Of a stretch of DNA of 31,538 bases, positions 1 to 7,642 are shown in pieces. The translations under genes and the position numbers were made by a program. Each line of letters begins with the position of its first letter. The first letter of the stretch is position 1. The notes below the pieces were generated by a model. That model searched no databases, was not told the DNA's origin, and saw only the letters and a list, made by a program, of their open reading frames with translations. Source of the stretch: Chloroflexota bacterium. GTDB lineage: Bacteria; Chloroflexota; Chloroflexia; Thermomicrobiales; JADLAZ01. The stretch spans positions 1 through 31,538 of the forward strand of contig JADLAZ010000085.1 in NCBI GenBank assembly GCA_020849725.1, given 5' to 3'.

Positions 1-521
1 ACCTCGATCGAGATCGTGACGCCGAGGTCAGCGGCCAGGTCGGCCACCTCCCGCAACTGCCGGGCGTTGACCTCGAAATCGCTCTGCAACGCGTGGCGGG
101 AACTGCCCTGCGGCTTCGGCTCGCCGGTCAGGTACCCTGGCAAGCGCTGGTCGCGCTGCCCGGCGCAGACGGTGCTGTTGACCAGGTTGGCGCCAGTCCA
201 GGCAGCCAGCTTGATATTTGCCTCCCAGGCCGCACGGTGCTGCCGGGCGGTTCTCGGGTTGTCGAAGCCACCGCCGCCGCGGATGCACAACACCGGCGTG
301 CCGCTGTCGGCCAGCCGGCGCGCCAGCTCTTTCGCCGATGCCTCGGTCACGCCGTCTGGCCCGCCGAACGAGGTGATACCCAGCTCCAGGCCGTCGACGC
401 CGAGTGTCCGCACTTTGGCCAGGAAGGCGTTACGGCTCTCACCGTCGGGCAACTCATTGCCCGGCCCCTGCCCGTCAAACGGGTAGATGCGATTGGCGCG
501 GAACGCGTAGCAGATCTTCAC
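1..521 (-). CDS. Sugar phosphate isomerase/epimerase-like TIM-barrel protein (partial, runs off left edge)
   Basis: The frame is open from a GTG start at 521 to the window edge, giving 173 codons of a protein whose C-terminus lies outside. A GGGAGG Shine-Dalgarno stands 5 nt before the GTG, and the first residues are VKICYAFRANRIYPF. The pattern VRTLGVDGLELGIT, followed by a strand ending VLCIRGGGGFDNP and a later helix-strand ending DLGVTISIEV, looks like the repeated beta/alpha units of the xylose isomerase-like TIM-barrel (AP endonuclease 2) superfamily. The first metal-ligand Glu would be in the last visible strand. The gene lies 46 bp downstream of the hydroxyacid dehydrogenase on the same strand, so the two are probably one sugar-acid or polyol catabolic operon. 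The substrate cannot be told from the sequence. Family call is fairly secure; function is inference. Confidence 0.75.
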   Translation of the reverse strand, partial: MKICYAFRANRIYPFDGQGPGNELPDGESRNAFLAKVRTLGVDGLELGITSFGGPDGVTEASAKELARRLADSGTPVLCIRGGGGFDNPRTARQHRAAWEANIKLAAWTGANLVNSTVCAGQRDQRLPGYLTGEPKPQGSSRHALQSDFEVNARQLREVADLAADLGVTISIE

Positions 522-532
522 CGTGCCCTCCC

Positions 533-556
533 GAGTGATGAGTGATGAGTGATGAG
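533..556. repeat. 7-bp tandem repeat (GAGTGAT, about 3.4 copies)
   Basis: Three exact GAGTGAT units plus a partial fourth lie in the 46-bp gap between the isomerase and dehydrogenase genes. A similar GAGTGATGAGTG run occurs between nadA and nadB near 24270. It is probably a slippage repeat; no function is visible. Confidence 0.7.
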
Positions 557-567
557 GGGTACTCGTC

Positions 568-1557
568 CTACTGGCCCACCGCGACCAGGTTGCGCGGCGG
601 CTCGCCGGCGGCGACGCGGCGGATGTTGTCGGCCATGACATCGACGCGGCGCTCGACGGTGCCGGCCGTCCAGCCGGCGACGTGGGGAGTCATCACCAGG
701 TTGTCCAACTCCTCGAAGGGGTAGTTGCCGGGCCGCCCGATGGGGTTGCTGCCCGGGTGGTTGTACCAGACATCAATCGCCGCCCCGGCGATGCGGTGGT
801 CGCGCAGCGCCTCATAGAGTGCCGCTTCGTCGACGACCGGGCCGCGAGCGATGTTGATCAGGTAGGCATCCGGCTTCATCTGGGCGAACTGGGCCGCGCC
901 GATGAGGCCGCGGGTGGCGTTGGTCAGCGGCGCACAGACCGCGACAAAGTCGGACTGCGCCAGCAGGTCGGCGAGTTGATCGGAGCCACCGAGCCAGTCG
1001 AGACCATCCTCGGCCGCCAGCGTCGGATCGGGGCGGCTCTTGGTGGCGACGACGCGCATGCCCAGCGCCCGCGCCAGCCGGGCCGTCTCGCGCCCGATGC
1101 GGCCATAGCCGACGATGCCCAACGTGCGCCCCCGCAGCTCGCGTTGGGGAATCCCGCCGTAGAAGCCGGACGGTGAGAAATCCGCTCGGGTGCGCAGGTT
1201 GCGGTCGAACAGCACGATATCCCGGCTGGCCGCCAGCGCCATGCCGATGATGAATTCGGCGATGGAGATGTCGTGCTCGTAGCAGTTGGCGACGTAGCAA
1301 CCGCGCGGCAGCGCGGCGCGATCGATGCCGTCCGTGCCAGCGCCCTGGGCCTGGACGAGCTTGACGTTGGCGCCCGCCTGACCCATCGCCGGCGTGTAGG
1401 TCTGCCCGATCACCATGTCGGCGGTGCGCAGCGCTGCCAGCAACTCCTCCGGCGGCCGGCCGCCAAGCTCGAACACCTCGAAGCCGTCGCCCAGCCCGGC
1501 GCGCAACTGGCTGACGGCGACCTCCGGCAGCGACTGGCTGATAACGACTCGGACCAT
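568..1557 (-). CDS. D-isomer-specific 2-hydroxyacid dehydrogenase
   Basis: A 329-residue protein, the usual length for this NAD-dependent family, which interconverts 2-hydroxy acids and 2-keto acids in the cytoplasm. The Rossmann fold is shown by LGIVGYGRIGRETARLARAL (GxGxxG). The conserved Arg is in INIARGPVVDEAAL and the catalytic His in MTPHVAGWT. The usual third catalytic residue, the Glu of the DVxE motif, is not obvious: the matching segment reads AAIDVWYNHPGSNP. That may mark a subfamily rather than a defect. The ATG at 1557 is chosen over upstream starts because GGGAGGAGG precedes it by a few bases and the next residues (VRVVISQSLPEVA) form the expected first strand. It is probably co-transcribed with the isomerase downstream. 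The substrate is unknown. Confidence 0.9.
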   Translation of the reverse strand: MVRVVISQSLPEVAVSQLRAGLGDGFEVFELGGRPPEELLAALRTADMVIGQTYTPAMGQAGANVKLVQAQGAGTDGIDRAALPRGCYVANCYEHDISIAEFIIGMALAASRDIVLFDRNLRTRADFSPSGFYGGIPQRELRGRTLGIVGYGRIGRETARLARALGMRVVATKSRPDPTLAAEDGLDWLGGSDQLADLLAQSDFVAVCAPLTNATRGLIGAAQFAQMKPDAYLINIARGPVVDEAALYEALRDHRIAGAAIDVWYNHPGSNPIGRPGNYPFEELDNLVMTPHVAGWTAGTVERRVDVMADNIRRVAAGEPPRNLVAVGQ

Positions 1558-1819
1558 CGGCGCCTCCTCCCACCCTCCAACCGTGTCGTGACCCGCCCTG
1601 GCGGTAGCGCGCATGGTAGCACAGCCGCTACCAGGCAGTGTAGGCAGCCGACCTGCACCGCCACGCGGGCGCGGAGACTAGCCGGTAATCAGGAGGTCGC
1701 GGATAGTGGCGATGAACGCGGCCGGCTTGTCGAGCCCGCTGACGTACCCCACGCAGATCGCGGCGGCAGCCGCGGCGGCCGTTCCCTGTCTGGCGCGTCC
1801 TCAGCCGTGTTCGACTCCC
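1558..1819. other. Gap without a convincing gene
   Basis: This 262-bp stretch separates the hydrolase stop from the dehydrogenase start. On the minus strand a short open frame ends at the TAG near 1679-1681 and reads GLDKPAAFIATIRDLLITG. It resembles the end of a protein but has no proper start, because a TGA lies about 45 codons upstream. It could be a remnant; I do not call it a gene. No clear promoter was found. Confidence 0.4.
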
Positions 1820-3826
1820 TCAACCCACGCCCGGCGCCAGTGCGGCCCAGCGGGCGGCAGCATCGGCGACGACGCCATCGACGTCCTCAGCCAGCAGGAA
1901 CCGCTGCTCGACCAGCGCCAGCGCCGCGGCGCGCACGCGAGTCAGATAGTCGTCGCGGTCGCGGTACCGGTCGGTGATGGCCCGGCGCGGGTCACCGGCG
2001 CGGGCGCGCTCGGCCGACGTGCGCGGAAACGGCAGCGTCGAGCCCTGCATATCAACGATCTGGCCGGCGCCGCCTGTGGCCGGGTCGCGTGGACTCCAGC
2101 CGGTGTGCGTGCCGAGCGGCACCGTCAGGTCGGGCAGGCGAATGCCGGCGACCTCGTTGCCGTCGGCATCGAGCGCCGGCACGTAGCTCCGGTAGGGCGC
2201 GCCCATGGCTGGCGGGAAGGGACCGCCGGCCCGGTCGGCGTCGGGACCGAGGTCGAGCCGGTGCAGCGTCGGCAACACCGCCGTGTCCGGCAGCACGGCC
2301 GCCGGAATCTCGCCGAGTTGATCGAGCGCCCGCTCGCGGCTGATCGCGGTGCCATCAGCGAGGCGTGGCACGGCGCTCAGCGGCGGCTCGACGCCGGCCG
2401 TCACCCAGCGGTCGAGGTTGACCAGCGCCGCCCGCACCAGCGAATGGTAGTTGACGATGTTGTCGTCGTTGGCCAGCCGCGCCCCGGACGGCGTCTCTTT
2501 CGTCAGCGGCAGCGTGCCCGGGCCGTGCTTGGTGCCGGCGAACAGGTACCAGCGCGCCTCCGGCGGCTCCGGCAGATCGCGCTGGCCCAGCGGGTCGGTG
2601 TGGAGCAGCGAGGCATCGATGCGCCAGTACTCCGACGATGTGTTGGTGGTGAAGATGCGCGGCACGCCGCCGAGCGCCCGCTGCCGGCGCAGCAGACCGT
2701 CGCTCCAGCCACCGACCGGGTCGGTCTGCTCGTCGTCGGCGAACGGCGGCAGGTGACCCGGCCCAGCAACGTGCTGCACCGACGGCTGCCCGAAGCGCTG
2801 GTTGAACTCGCCTCGGCGCGCGCCTGCCACCTGCGGGATCAGCCCGTCGAAGACGACCCGGCCAGCCTCGTCGAGGTTCAGCCCCTGGTAAATATACTCG
2901 CGCAGGAAGCGCCCACACTGGGAGATGCCGAAGCCGAACGTGTAATCGATGCGCCCGGCGCTGGGGTTGCCGGCGGCCGCGTCGGCGTAGCGCCAGAAGG
3001 AGACGGCGTCGCGCATCGCCAGCAACCCCGTGCCGACGACCGGGCAGATGCGGGTGCGGTAGATCACTTCGTACAGCCGGCCTGGCTCAAAGCCGCCGTC
3101 GAGCCAGACGAACGTGTCATCCGGCACGGCGCGGCCGCCGTCGTCGCGTGCGAAGCGCCAGTCTCCACGCGGGATGGTCGTGCGTGGGCCGTCGGGCGTG
3201 TCGCGCACGGTCAGCACCGCGTCCGGATCGTCGACGTCGGCGGCCGGGTAGGGGCGGTGAATGAAATCGGGATCACCAGGCGGTGGGTGCAGCGGCCAGT
3301 GGGCCAGCATCTGCGTCTGGTGTGGCTCGTTCGGCTGGAACTGGACGACGATGCGCCCCTGGATCGGCCGGCCGTCGTCAGCCAGCGCCTGCGGCGCCTC
3401 CAGCCCCAGGTAGCCGGTCCGGCGCACGACATCCCATTGCCAGCCGACCATCAGCACCGTCCAGCCATGGCGCAGCAGGAAGCCATTGCCCGGGTCGATG
3501 CGGTCGGTCAGCGTCTGCGGCACGACCGCGCCGCTCATCGGCACGCCGCCCATCCGGCCACGGTTGACGACGTAGAAAAGCAGTCGCCGGTTGGCCCGCG
3601 TCGCATCGGCCGGCTGCAGCAGGCAGACATCGGCCTCGAACTCGACCTGTCCGGCAGGGTTGCGCGCCGCCCGGTCCAGATCGACGATGGCGGCATTGGC
3701 CGGGTAGGTTGGATCGGCGGCGAAGCGGATGATGCCGTCCAGCCGCTCGTAGGCGCTCGTGTCGCCAAACGACTGACCACCTTCGTACAGACCACGGGCG
3801 CGGATATCCAGGCGGGTGACGGCCAC
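1820..3826 (-). CDS. Alpha/beta hydrolase domain-containing protein
   Basis: A 668-residue cytoplasmic-type protein with no signal peptide. It starts at a GTG placed 5 nt after a perfect AAGGAGG. The N-terminal part is beta-rich (residues 1-140, including RLLFYVVNRGRMGG and a TVLMVGWQWDV strand). The nucleophile elbow is FGFGISQCGRFLREYIYQG, with the candidate catalytic Ser near residue 302. This combination matches the large alpha/beta-hydrolase-domain family (Pfam Abhydrolase_10 type), whose substrates are mostly uncharacterised. The C-terminal region (GTHTGWSPRDPATGGAGQIVD) is also typical. It is on the same strand as the dehydrogenase but 262 bp away, so it may have its own promoter. Family assignment is solid; the substrate is unknown. 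Confidence 0.88.
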   Translation of the reverse strand: MAVTRLDIRARGLYEGGQSFGDTSAYERLDGIIRFAADPTYPANAAIVDLDRAARNPAGQVEFEADVCLLQPADATRANRRLLFYVVNRGRMGGVPMSGAVVPQTLTDRIDPGNGFLLRHGWTVLMVGWQWDVVRRTGYLGLEAPQALADDGRPIQGRIVVQFQPNEPHQTQMLAHWPLHPPPGDPDFIHRPYPAADVDDPDAVLTVRDTPDGPRTTIPRGDWRFARDDGGRAVPDDTFVWLDGGFEPGRLYEVIYRTRICPVVGTGLLAMRDAVSFWRYADAAAGNPSAGRIDYTFGFGISQCGRFLREYIYQGLNLDEAGRVVFDGLIPQVAGARRGEFNQRFGQPSVQHVAGPGHLPPFADDEQTDPVGGWSDGLLRRQRALGGVPRIFTTNTSSEYWRIDASLLHTDPLGQRDLPEPPEARWYLFAGTKHGPGTLPLTKETPSGARLANDDNIVNYHSLVRAALVNLDRWVTAGVEPPLSAVPRLADGTAISRERALDQLGEIPAAVLPDTAVLPTLHRLDLGPDADRAGGPFPPAMGAPYRSYVPALDADGNEVAGIRLPDLTVPLGTHTGWSPRDPATGGAGQIVDMQGSTLPFPRTSAERARAGDPRRAITDRYRDRDDYLTRVRAAALALVEQRFLLAEDVDGVVADAAARWAALAPGVG

Positions 3827-3912
3827 GATCGCCTCCTTGGCGCGACACGAGCGACGCGACGACCTGATCCTGCGAACGCTGGCAGCCTAGTGATCGGTGT
3901 GCTGCCTGTCAA

Positions 3913-3944
3913 GCGGCCAGCGGGCCAGCGGGCCAGCGGGCCAG
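3913..3944. repeat. 8-bp tandem repeat (CGGGCCAG, 4 copies)
   Basis: Four head-to-tail copies (the first is GCGGCCAG) lie in the gap between the marR stop and the hydrolase start. This looks like a simple GC-rich slippage tract; the surrounding 3827-4031 holds no gene that I can see. Confidence 0.75.
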
Positions 3945-4031
3945 GGCGCGGAATCAGGCGAGCAGAGCAGGGTGAGGACCCTCTGACGCCTTCCCGATCC
4001 TCCTGGTCTCCTGGCCCACTGGCGCGCTCCC

Positions 4032-4472
4032 TCACGCGCGCGCTTCCCGGCGCATGATGGCGTAGGCGTGCGCCACGGTTCGCAAGTCGTCAGGCGGGAG
4101 CTGGCCGATCAGGCGGCGCGTGTGGGCGCTGCCGGCCTCAGCCAGACCGGCGATCAGGTCGTGGCCGGTCGTGGTGAGGCGGGCGATGATGACGCGCCGG
4201 TCGGCGGCGTGCTCGGCGCGCTCCACCAGCCCGGCCTCCACCAGCCGGTCGACCAGGCCGGTCGCCGTCGGCTGAGCCTTGCCCAGCGCCTCGGCCAAAC
4301 TGGACATGCTCAGGCCACCGGCCTGCTCCAGCAGGAAAAGGACCCGCACCTGGGGCAGCGTCAACTCGCCGGTGATGAGCTCCTTGGTCCAGTCGGCGCG
4401 CATCGTCCGGAAGATCGCCGACCGATCGCCGACGATCTGCTCGATGAGCGCGCGCCGCTCTTGCTCGTCCAT
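4032..4472 (-). CDS. MarR family transcriptional regulator
   Basis: A 146-residue winged-helix regulator, normal MarR length. The sequence LTLPQVRVLFLLEQAGGLSM is followed by the recognition-helix region LAEALGKAQPTATGLVDRL, and the wing follows as ERAEHAADRRVIIARLT, the conserved DRR motif of the family. MarR proteins act as dimers that bind palindromes and respond to small phenolic or oxidative signals. An in-frame extension to 4733 exists, but its composition is not protein-like and it runs into the DnaA-box cluster. I therefore use the ATG at 4472, with GGGAG and GGGGTG upstream. A TATACAAT-like minus-strand -10 lies at 4519-4526, without a clear -35. Its target may be the adjacent hydrolase gene or itself; this is inference. 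Confidence 0.9.
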   Translation of the reverse strand: MDEQERRALIEQIVGDRSAIFRTMRADWTKELITGELTLPQVRVLFLLEQAGGLSMSSLAEALGKAQPTATGLVDRLVEAGLVERAEHAADRRVIIARLTTTGHDLIAGLAEAGSAHTRRLIGQLPPDDLRTVAHAYAIMRREARA

Positions 4473-4573
4473 CACCCCGCACTCCCGTCGCTCTGCTGTG
4501 CGCTCTGCCCTCGCTCCCATTGTATAGCGTGTCGCGCCAACCGGTTCGCCCGTGCGCGGGTGACCGGTGACAG

Positions 4574-4981
4574 TTCTCCACCAGCAGAAGGAGTCAGGAG
4601 TCGTGTTCACCGTAGGCCCGGTGGAAAGTGGTGAAAGCCCCAGAATCGGCCGGTGTGGCGGTCGATCCGGGCGTGGAGAACCGGTGGAAAACGACTCCAC
4701 CTTTCCACCGTGGCGGTGTTGCCTCACTGGCACGGGCTAGCCAGCGGGCCGCCTGTCCACCGCTCATCCACTTAGTTATCCACCGTCTGGCGTGGTTATC
4801 CACCGTCAGCGTGCCGTTTTCCACATTCGATCCGTCAAGTTGCCGGCAGGTCGCCGCGGCGATCGCCGGCGGATCGCGGCCGGCCGGAGGGGGAATCGCC
4901 ACGATGGCGCCCGCGCGCTGCCAGCTGGCGGCGTCGGAGCGTTCGGTCGCCTTATCCACCAGGGTGTGGAGAAGTGGAGAA
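4574..4981. other. DnaA-box cluster, candidate replication origin (oriC-like)
   Basis: The gene-free gap 4473-5175 holds at least 13 nonamers of the form NNNTCCACN. Plus strand: TTCTCCACC 4574, CTTTCCACC 4701, CTGTCCACC 4753, TCATCCACT 4764, TTATCCACC 4776, TTATCCACC 4796, TTTTCCACA 4817, TTATCCACC 4952. Minus strand: 4620-4628, 4672-4680, 4683-4691, 4965-4973, 4973-4981. Three copies of TTATCCACC differ from the classical DnaA box TTATCCACA only at the last base, and two of them start exactly 20 bp apart (two helical turns). The genes flanking the gap point outward on both sides. No dnaA or dnaN is in the window and no strongly AT-rich unwinding element is obvious. It could be a chromosomal oriC, a second-replicon origin, or a DnaA-titration site. 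Confidence 0.6.
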
Positions 4982-5095
4982 GCCCGTGGACTCGCGGGCA
5001 CACCATCGGCTCGGTGGCCGCGCAACCGTATACTGGGTCGCGAAGGCGCGCGGTGGCGATGCGCTGCTGGGGCGTCGGCGGGAGGTAACGCCCAC

Positions 5096-5121
5096 ACCGG
5101 CGAGGCGCACCGGCGAGGCGC
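5096..5121. repeat. 13-bp tandem duplication upstream of the CCA-transferase gene
   Basis: Two exact copies of ACCGGCGAGGCGC sit side by side, with a partial third copy, between the DnaA-box cluster and the next gene. They may be an origin-associated iteron remnant or simple duplication. Confidence 0.6.
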
Positions 5122-5175
5122 ACCGGCCGATCATTGTGCGCCGGTCGGTAGGGCGTGATGGGCGAAGGGCGCCAG

Positions 5176-6627
5176 ATGGATGACGGGACAGCCCGGCCGC
5201 TCGACGCCGCCACCGCCGCCCGGCTGCGTGCCTGGGCGGCCGGCTGGCCCGAGTTGCGGCAGGTGCTGGAGCGGCGGCCTGAGATGCCGGTCTACCTGGT
5301 CGGCGGCTCGGTGCGCGACCTGCTGCTGGGAGGGCTGCCGATCGATGCCGACCTGGTGCTGCCCGGCGGCGTCGGCGGACTGGCGCGGGCGCTGGCGGCC
5401 CAGCTGCGCGCCGCGCGCGTGCCGCTGCACGACGACCCGCCAACCGAGCGCGTAGCACTGCGCGACGGCCGCACGCTCGATCTGGCGGCCTACCGTGGCC
5501 CGGACCTGCCCGCTGACCTGCGGGCGCGCGATATCACCGTCAATGCGCTGGTGTTGGACCTGGCGGTGCTGCTCGGCGACGGGCCGCTGGCGGTCATCGA
5601 CCCGACCGGCGGCCTGGCTGACCTGCACCGCGGGCGGGTGCGGCTGACCGGCCCCGGCGCGCTGAGGGCCGACCCGCTGCGCGTGCTGCGCGCCTACCGC
5701 CTGCTGGCGACGCTGCCGCCCCCGCCGGCCGGCGGCCGCTGGCGACTGACGGCCGGCACGGTGGCCAGCCTGTGCCGCGCCCGCCGCAGCCTGCGCCGGC
5801 CGGCGCGCGAGCGGGTCGCCGCCGAGGTGCTCCAGGTCCTGGCCAGCCCGCGCGCCGCCGGCGTCGTGCGTGCGCTGGAGCGGGACGGCGTGCTGCTGGC
5901 GGCGCTGCCGGCGCTGGCCCGACCCGCCCGCGCGCCGGCCGGGAGCCGGGCGGCTGCGGCGCGCCGGGCGCGGCAGGCGACGATGGGTCGGCTGGGGTGG
6001 GCGCGGCGGACGCTGCCGGCGCTGGTCGAGCCGGCGCGGGCCGGGCCGCTGGCGGCGGTGCTGGCCGAGGATCTGGCTGCCGGCCGGCCGCGGGCGGCGC
6101 TGCTCGGCTGGCTGGCGCTGACGCGGGCGACCGCCGTCGCCTGGCGGCTGGACCGACCGGCGACGGCGGCACTGGTGGCGACCGTCGCCACGTCGCTGCG
6201 CGCCAGCCGGCGCGAGCAGACCGAAGCGGCCATCATCGCCCGTGTCCTGGGGGCCCACGACCTGCTGACGCCACCGACCACGCTGACCGATGAGCGCGAC
6301 CGGCGCGGGGCGCTGGCGGCGCTGGCGGAAGCCGCGCCCGGTGCGCTGCTGCTGATCTGGGCGCTGCGCCGCGACCGGCCGACAGAGGCGCTGCGGGCGG
6401 AGCTCGACCGCTACTGGGCGGCGATCGCGCCGCTGCTGGCCGCGCCGCCGCTGCTCGACGGCGCGACCGTCATGCGCGAGTTGGACCTCCCAGCCGGCCC
6501 GGCTGTCGGCCGGCTGCTGGCCGCCGTCCACGACGCCCGCCTGCGCGGCGAAATTGCCACCACCGCCGAGGCGCTGGCGCTGGCCCGCGCGCTGCGCCGT
6601 GCCCCCGGCGACGAATCGACGGCCTGA
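5176..6627 (+). CDS. CCA tRNA nucleotidyltransferase / poly(A) polymerase family protein
   Basis: About 483 residues. The head domain of class II nucleotidyltransferases is clear. VYLVGGSVRDLLLGG at about residue 40 is followed by IDADLV, with the two metal-binding Asp. ARDITVNALVLDL is the RRD..NAL motif, followed by DPTGGLADL and ADPLRVLRAYRL. The enzyme would add CCA, or A residues, to tRNA 3' ends using CTP/ATP. The C-terminal half is Ala/Arg/Leu-rich and poorly conserved; I see no HD phosphohydrolase motif. ATG 5176 (GAAGGG 6 nt upstream) is preferred; ATG 5158 and GTG 5155 are alternatives. It is the first gene to the right of the candidate origin. CCA-adding versus poly(A) specificity cannot be decided here. 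Confidence 0.85.
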   Translation: MDDGTARPLDAATAARLRAWAAGWPELRQVLERRPEMPVYLVGGSVRDLLLGGLPIDADLVLPGGVGGLARALAAQLRAARVPLHDDPPTERVALRDGRTLDLAAYRGPDLPADLRARDITVNALVLDLAVLLGDGPLAVIDPTGGLADLHRGRVRLTGPGALRADPLRVLRAYRLLATLPPPPAGGRWRLTAGTVASLCRARRSLRRPARERVAAEVLQVLASPRAAGVVRALERDGVLLAALPALARPARAPAGSRAAAARRARQATMGRLGWARRTLPALVEPARAGPLAAVLAEDLAAGRPRAALLGWLALTRATAVAWRLDRPATAALVATVATSLRASRREQTEAAIIARVLGAHDLLTPPTTLTDERDRRGALAALAEAAPGALLLIWALRRDRPTEALRAELDRYWAAIAPLLAAPPLLDGATVMRELDLPAGPAVGRLLAAVHDARLRGEIATTAEALALARALRRAPGDESTA

Positions 6628-6927
6628 CTCGACCTCGCCGCGTGCCCCAGCACGCTGTAGCTGGCGTCTCCGCCAACGGTGCTGCCACGGTCGGCAAAGT
6701 CCATCGGGCGCTCACCGACGATTCCGCCGGTGGTGGCAGTCGTCTCAACTCCGGCGCTGACCTCCGTGCCCCGGCCCACGCTCAGGGCCGTCTTGTGGAT
6801 AGCGGCGGGCGCGCGGCGGATAGTGGCGACGGTCAGGGCCTGCTGTACCGTCGAGCCGCCGCCGAGGTCGATGGATAACCGGCGCCCAACAGGTCAATCC
6901 GTCCGCGGCATATCGCACGTACGAGTG
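6628..6927. other. Intergenic stretch, no gene recognised
   Basis: About 300 bp between the CCA-transferase stop and the merR promoter. A minus-strand frame open across 6640-6880 reads ALSVGRGTEVSAGVETTATT and then FADRGSTVGGDASYSVLGHA. It has no convincing start and continues antisense into the previous gene, so it is either a remnant or chance. One isolated minus-strand DnaA-box-like site (CTATCCACA) lies at 6794-6802. Confidence 0.4.
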
Positions 6928-6956
6928 TTGGAACGTGCTGTCGGTTCTGGTAGAGT
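6928..6956 (+). promoter_or_regulatory. Sigma70-type promoter for the merR gene
   Basis: TTGGAA at 6928-6933, a 17-bp spacer, and TAGAGT at 6951-6956, about 65 bp before the GAAAGGGG Shine-Dalgarno of the merR gene. Spacing is optimal and both hexamers fit the consensus at 4 of 6 positions. Confidence 0.55.
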
Positions 6957-7093
6957 CAGACTGCTGGCCGTGGGCGGCGCGCTCGGCCGGCGAGGACGGT
7001 GCAACGCCTGGCAGACGAAAGGGGTGATGACGTACGACCAGCGAGGGCGAGCAGAACGCCGAGCGAGCAACCTATCGCATCAGCGAGCTGGCG

Positions 7094-7516
7094 ATGCTGT
7101 GCGGCGTCAGCTCGCGCACGATCGACTACTACACCCAGCGCGGCCTGCTGGCGCCGGCGACGCGCTCCAGTGGTCACCAGCGCCGCTACGATGCGCGCGC
7201 GGTGCGGCGGCTGCACCTGATCAAGGAGTTGCAGGCCGAGCGGCTGACGCTGCGCGAGATCGCCGAGCGGCTGGCGGCGGCCGAGAGCGGTTCGGCCTCG
7301 GCGCCGGCACTGGCGGCGCGCATCCGCTCGATGGACGAAGATCTCGACCGGCTGAATCATGAGTTGGCCGATGTCGCGCGCCACCTCGAGCGCGCCGGCT
7401 CCCCGGACGACCGGCGGGCAGTCGCCCAGATCGCCAGCCTGGCGCTGGCCAAGACGCTGGCGCTGGCGCAGTGGCTCGCCACCGTCGCCCGCGACGGCCA
7501 GCCGCCGCTCGTGTGA
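7094..7516 (+). CDS. MerR family transcriptional regulator (start uncertain, probable frameshift at 5' end)
   Basis: The helix-turn-helix reads MLCGVSSRTIDYYTQRGLL, followed by the wing SGHQRRYDARAVRRLHLIKE and LTLREIAERL, typical of MerR. The C-terminal part (residues 75-140) is a helical dimerisation/effector segment without a metal-site Cys cluster. Coding similarity continues upstream of ATG 7094: the same frame from 7031 reads TSEGEQNAERATYRISELA, which is the missing first helix. That frame has no start codon and is closed by a TGA at 7028-7030. A strong GAAAGGGG plus ATG at 7027 sits just upstream, one base out of frame. Either the true start is 7027 with a 1-nt indel near 7030-7036 (mutation or assembly error), or the protein begins at 7094 with a shortened DNA-binding domain. 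The ligand is unknown. Confidence 0.8.
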   Translation: MLCGVSSRTIDYYTQRGLLAPATRSSGHQRRYDARAVRRLHLIKELQAERLTLREIAERLAAAESGSASAPALAARIRSMDEDLDRLNHELADVARHLERAGSPDDRRAVAQIASLALAKTLALAQWLATVARDGQPPLV

Positions 7517-7642
7517 GGCGATGAACCCGTTTCCGCCGCCGCTACGAAGATTCAGTGCGACGGTCCAGTACACGATCGAGTGAATCCGGTACAATGGGCT
7601 GGTTCCACACGCACCCCCGCGGGGTGAGGAGTTCAAGGATAG

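Noticed and set aside
3251..3275. GTAGGGGCGGTG as another REP element
   Set aside because: It shares only the first bases; no complementary second half and it lies within well-conserved hydrolase coding sequence.
1706..4057. 783-codon plus-strand open frame
   Set aside because: It is antisense to the alpha/beta hydrolase gene; its product is Arg/Ala/Gly-rich with no motifs, as expected from GC-rich antisense frames.
6411..6779. Minus-strand frame with MDFADRGSTVGGDASYSVLGHA
   Set aside because: Mostly antisense to the CCA-transferase gene, no start with a ribosome site, and no family recognised; left as a possible remnant only.
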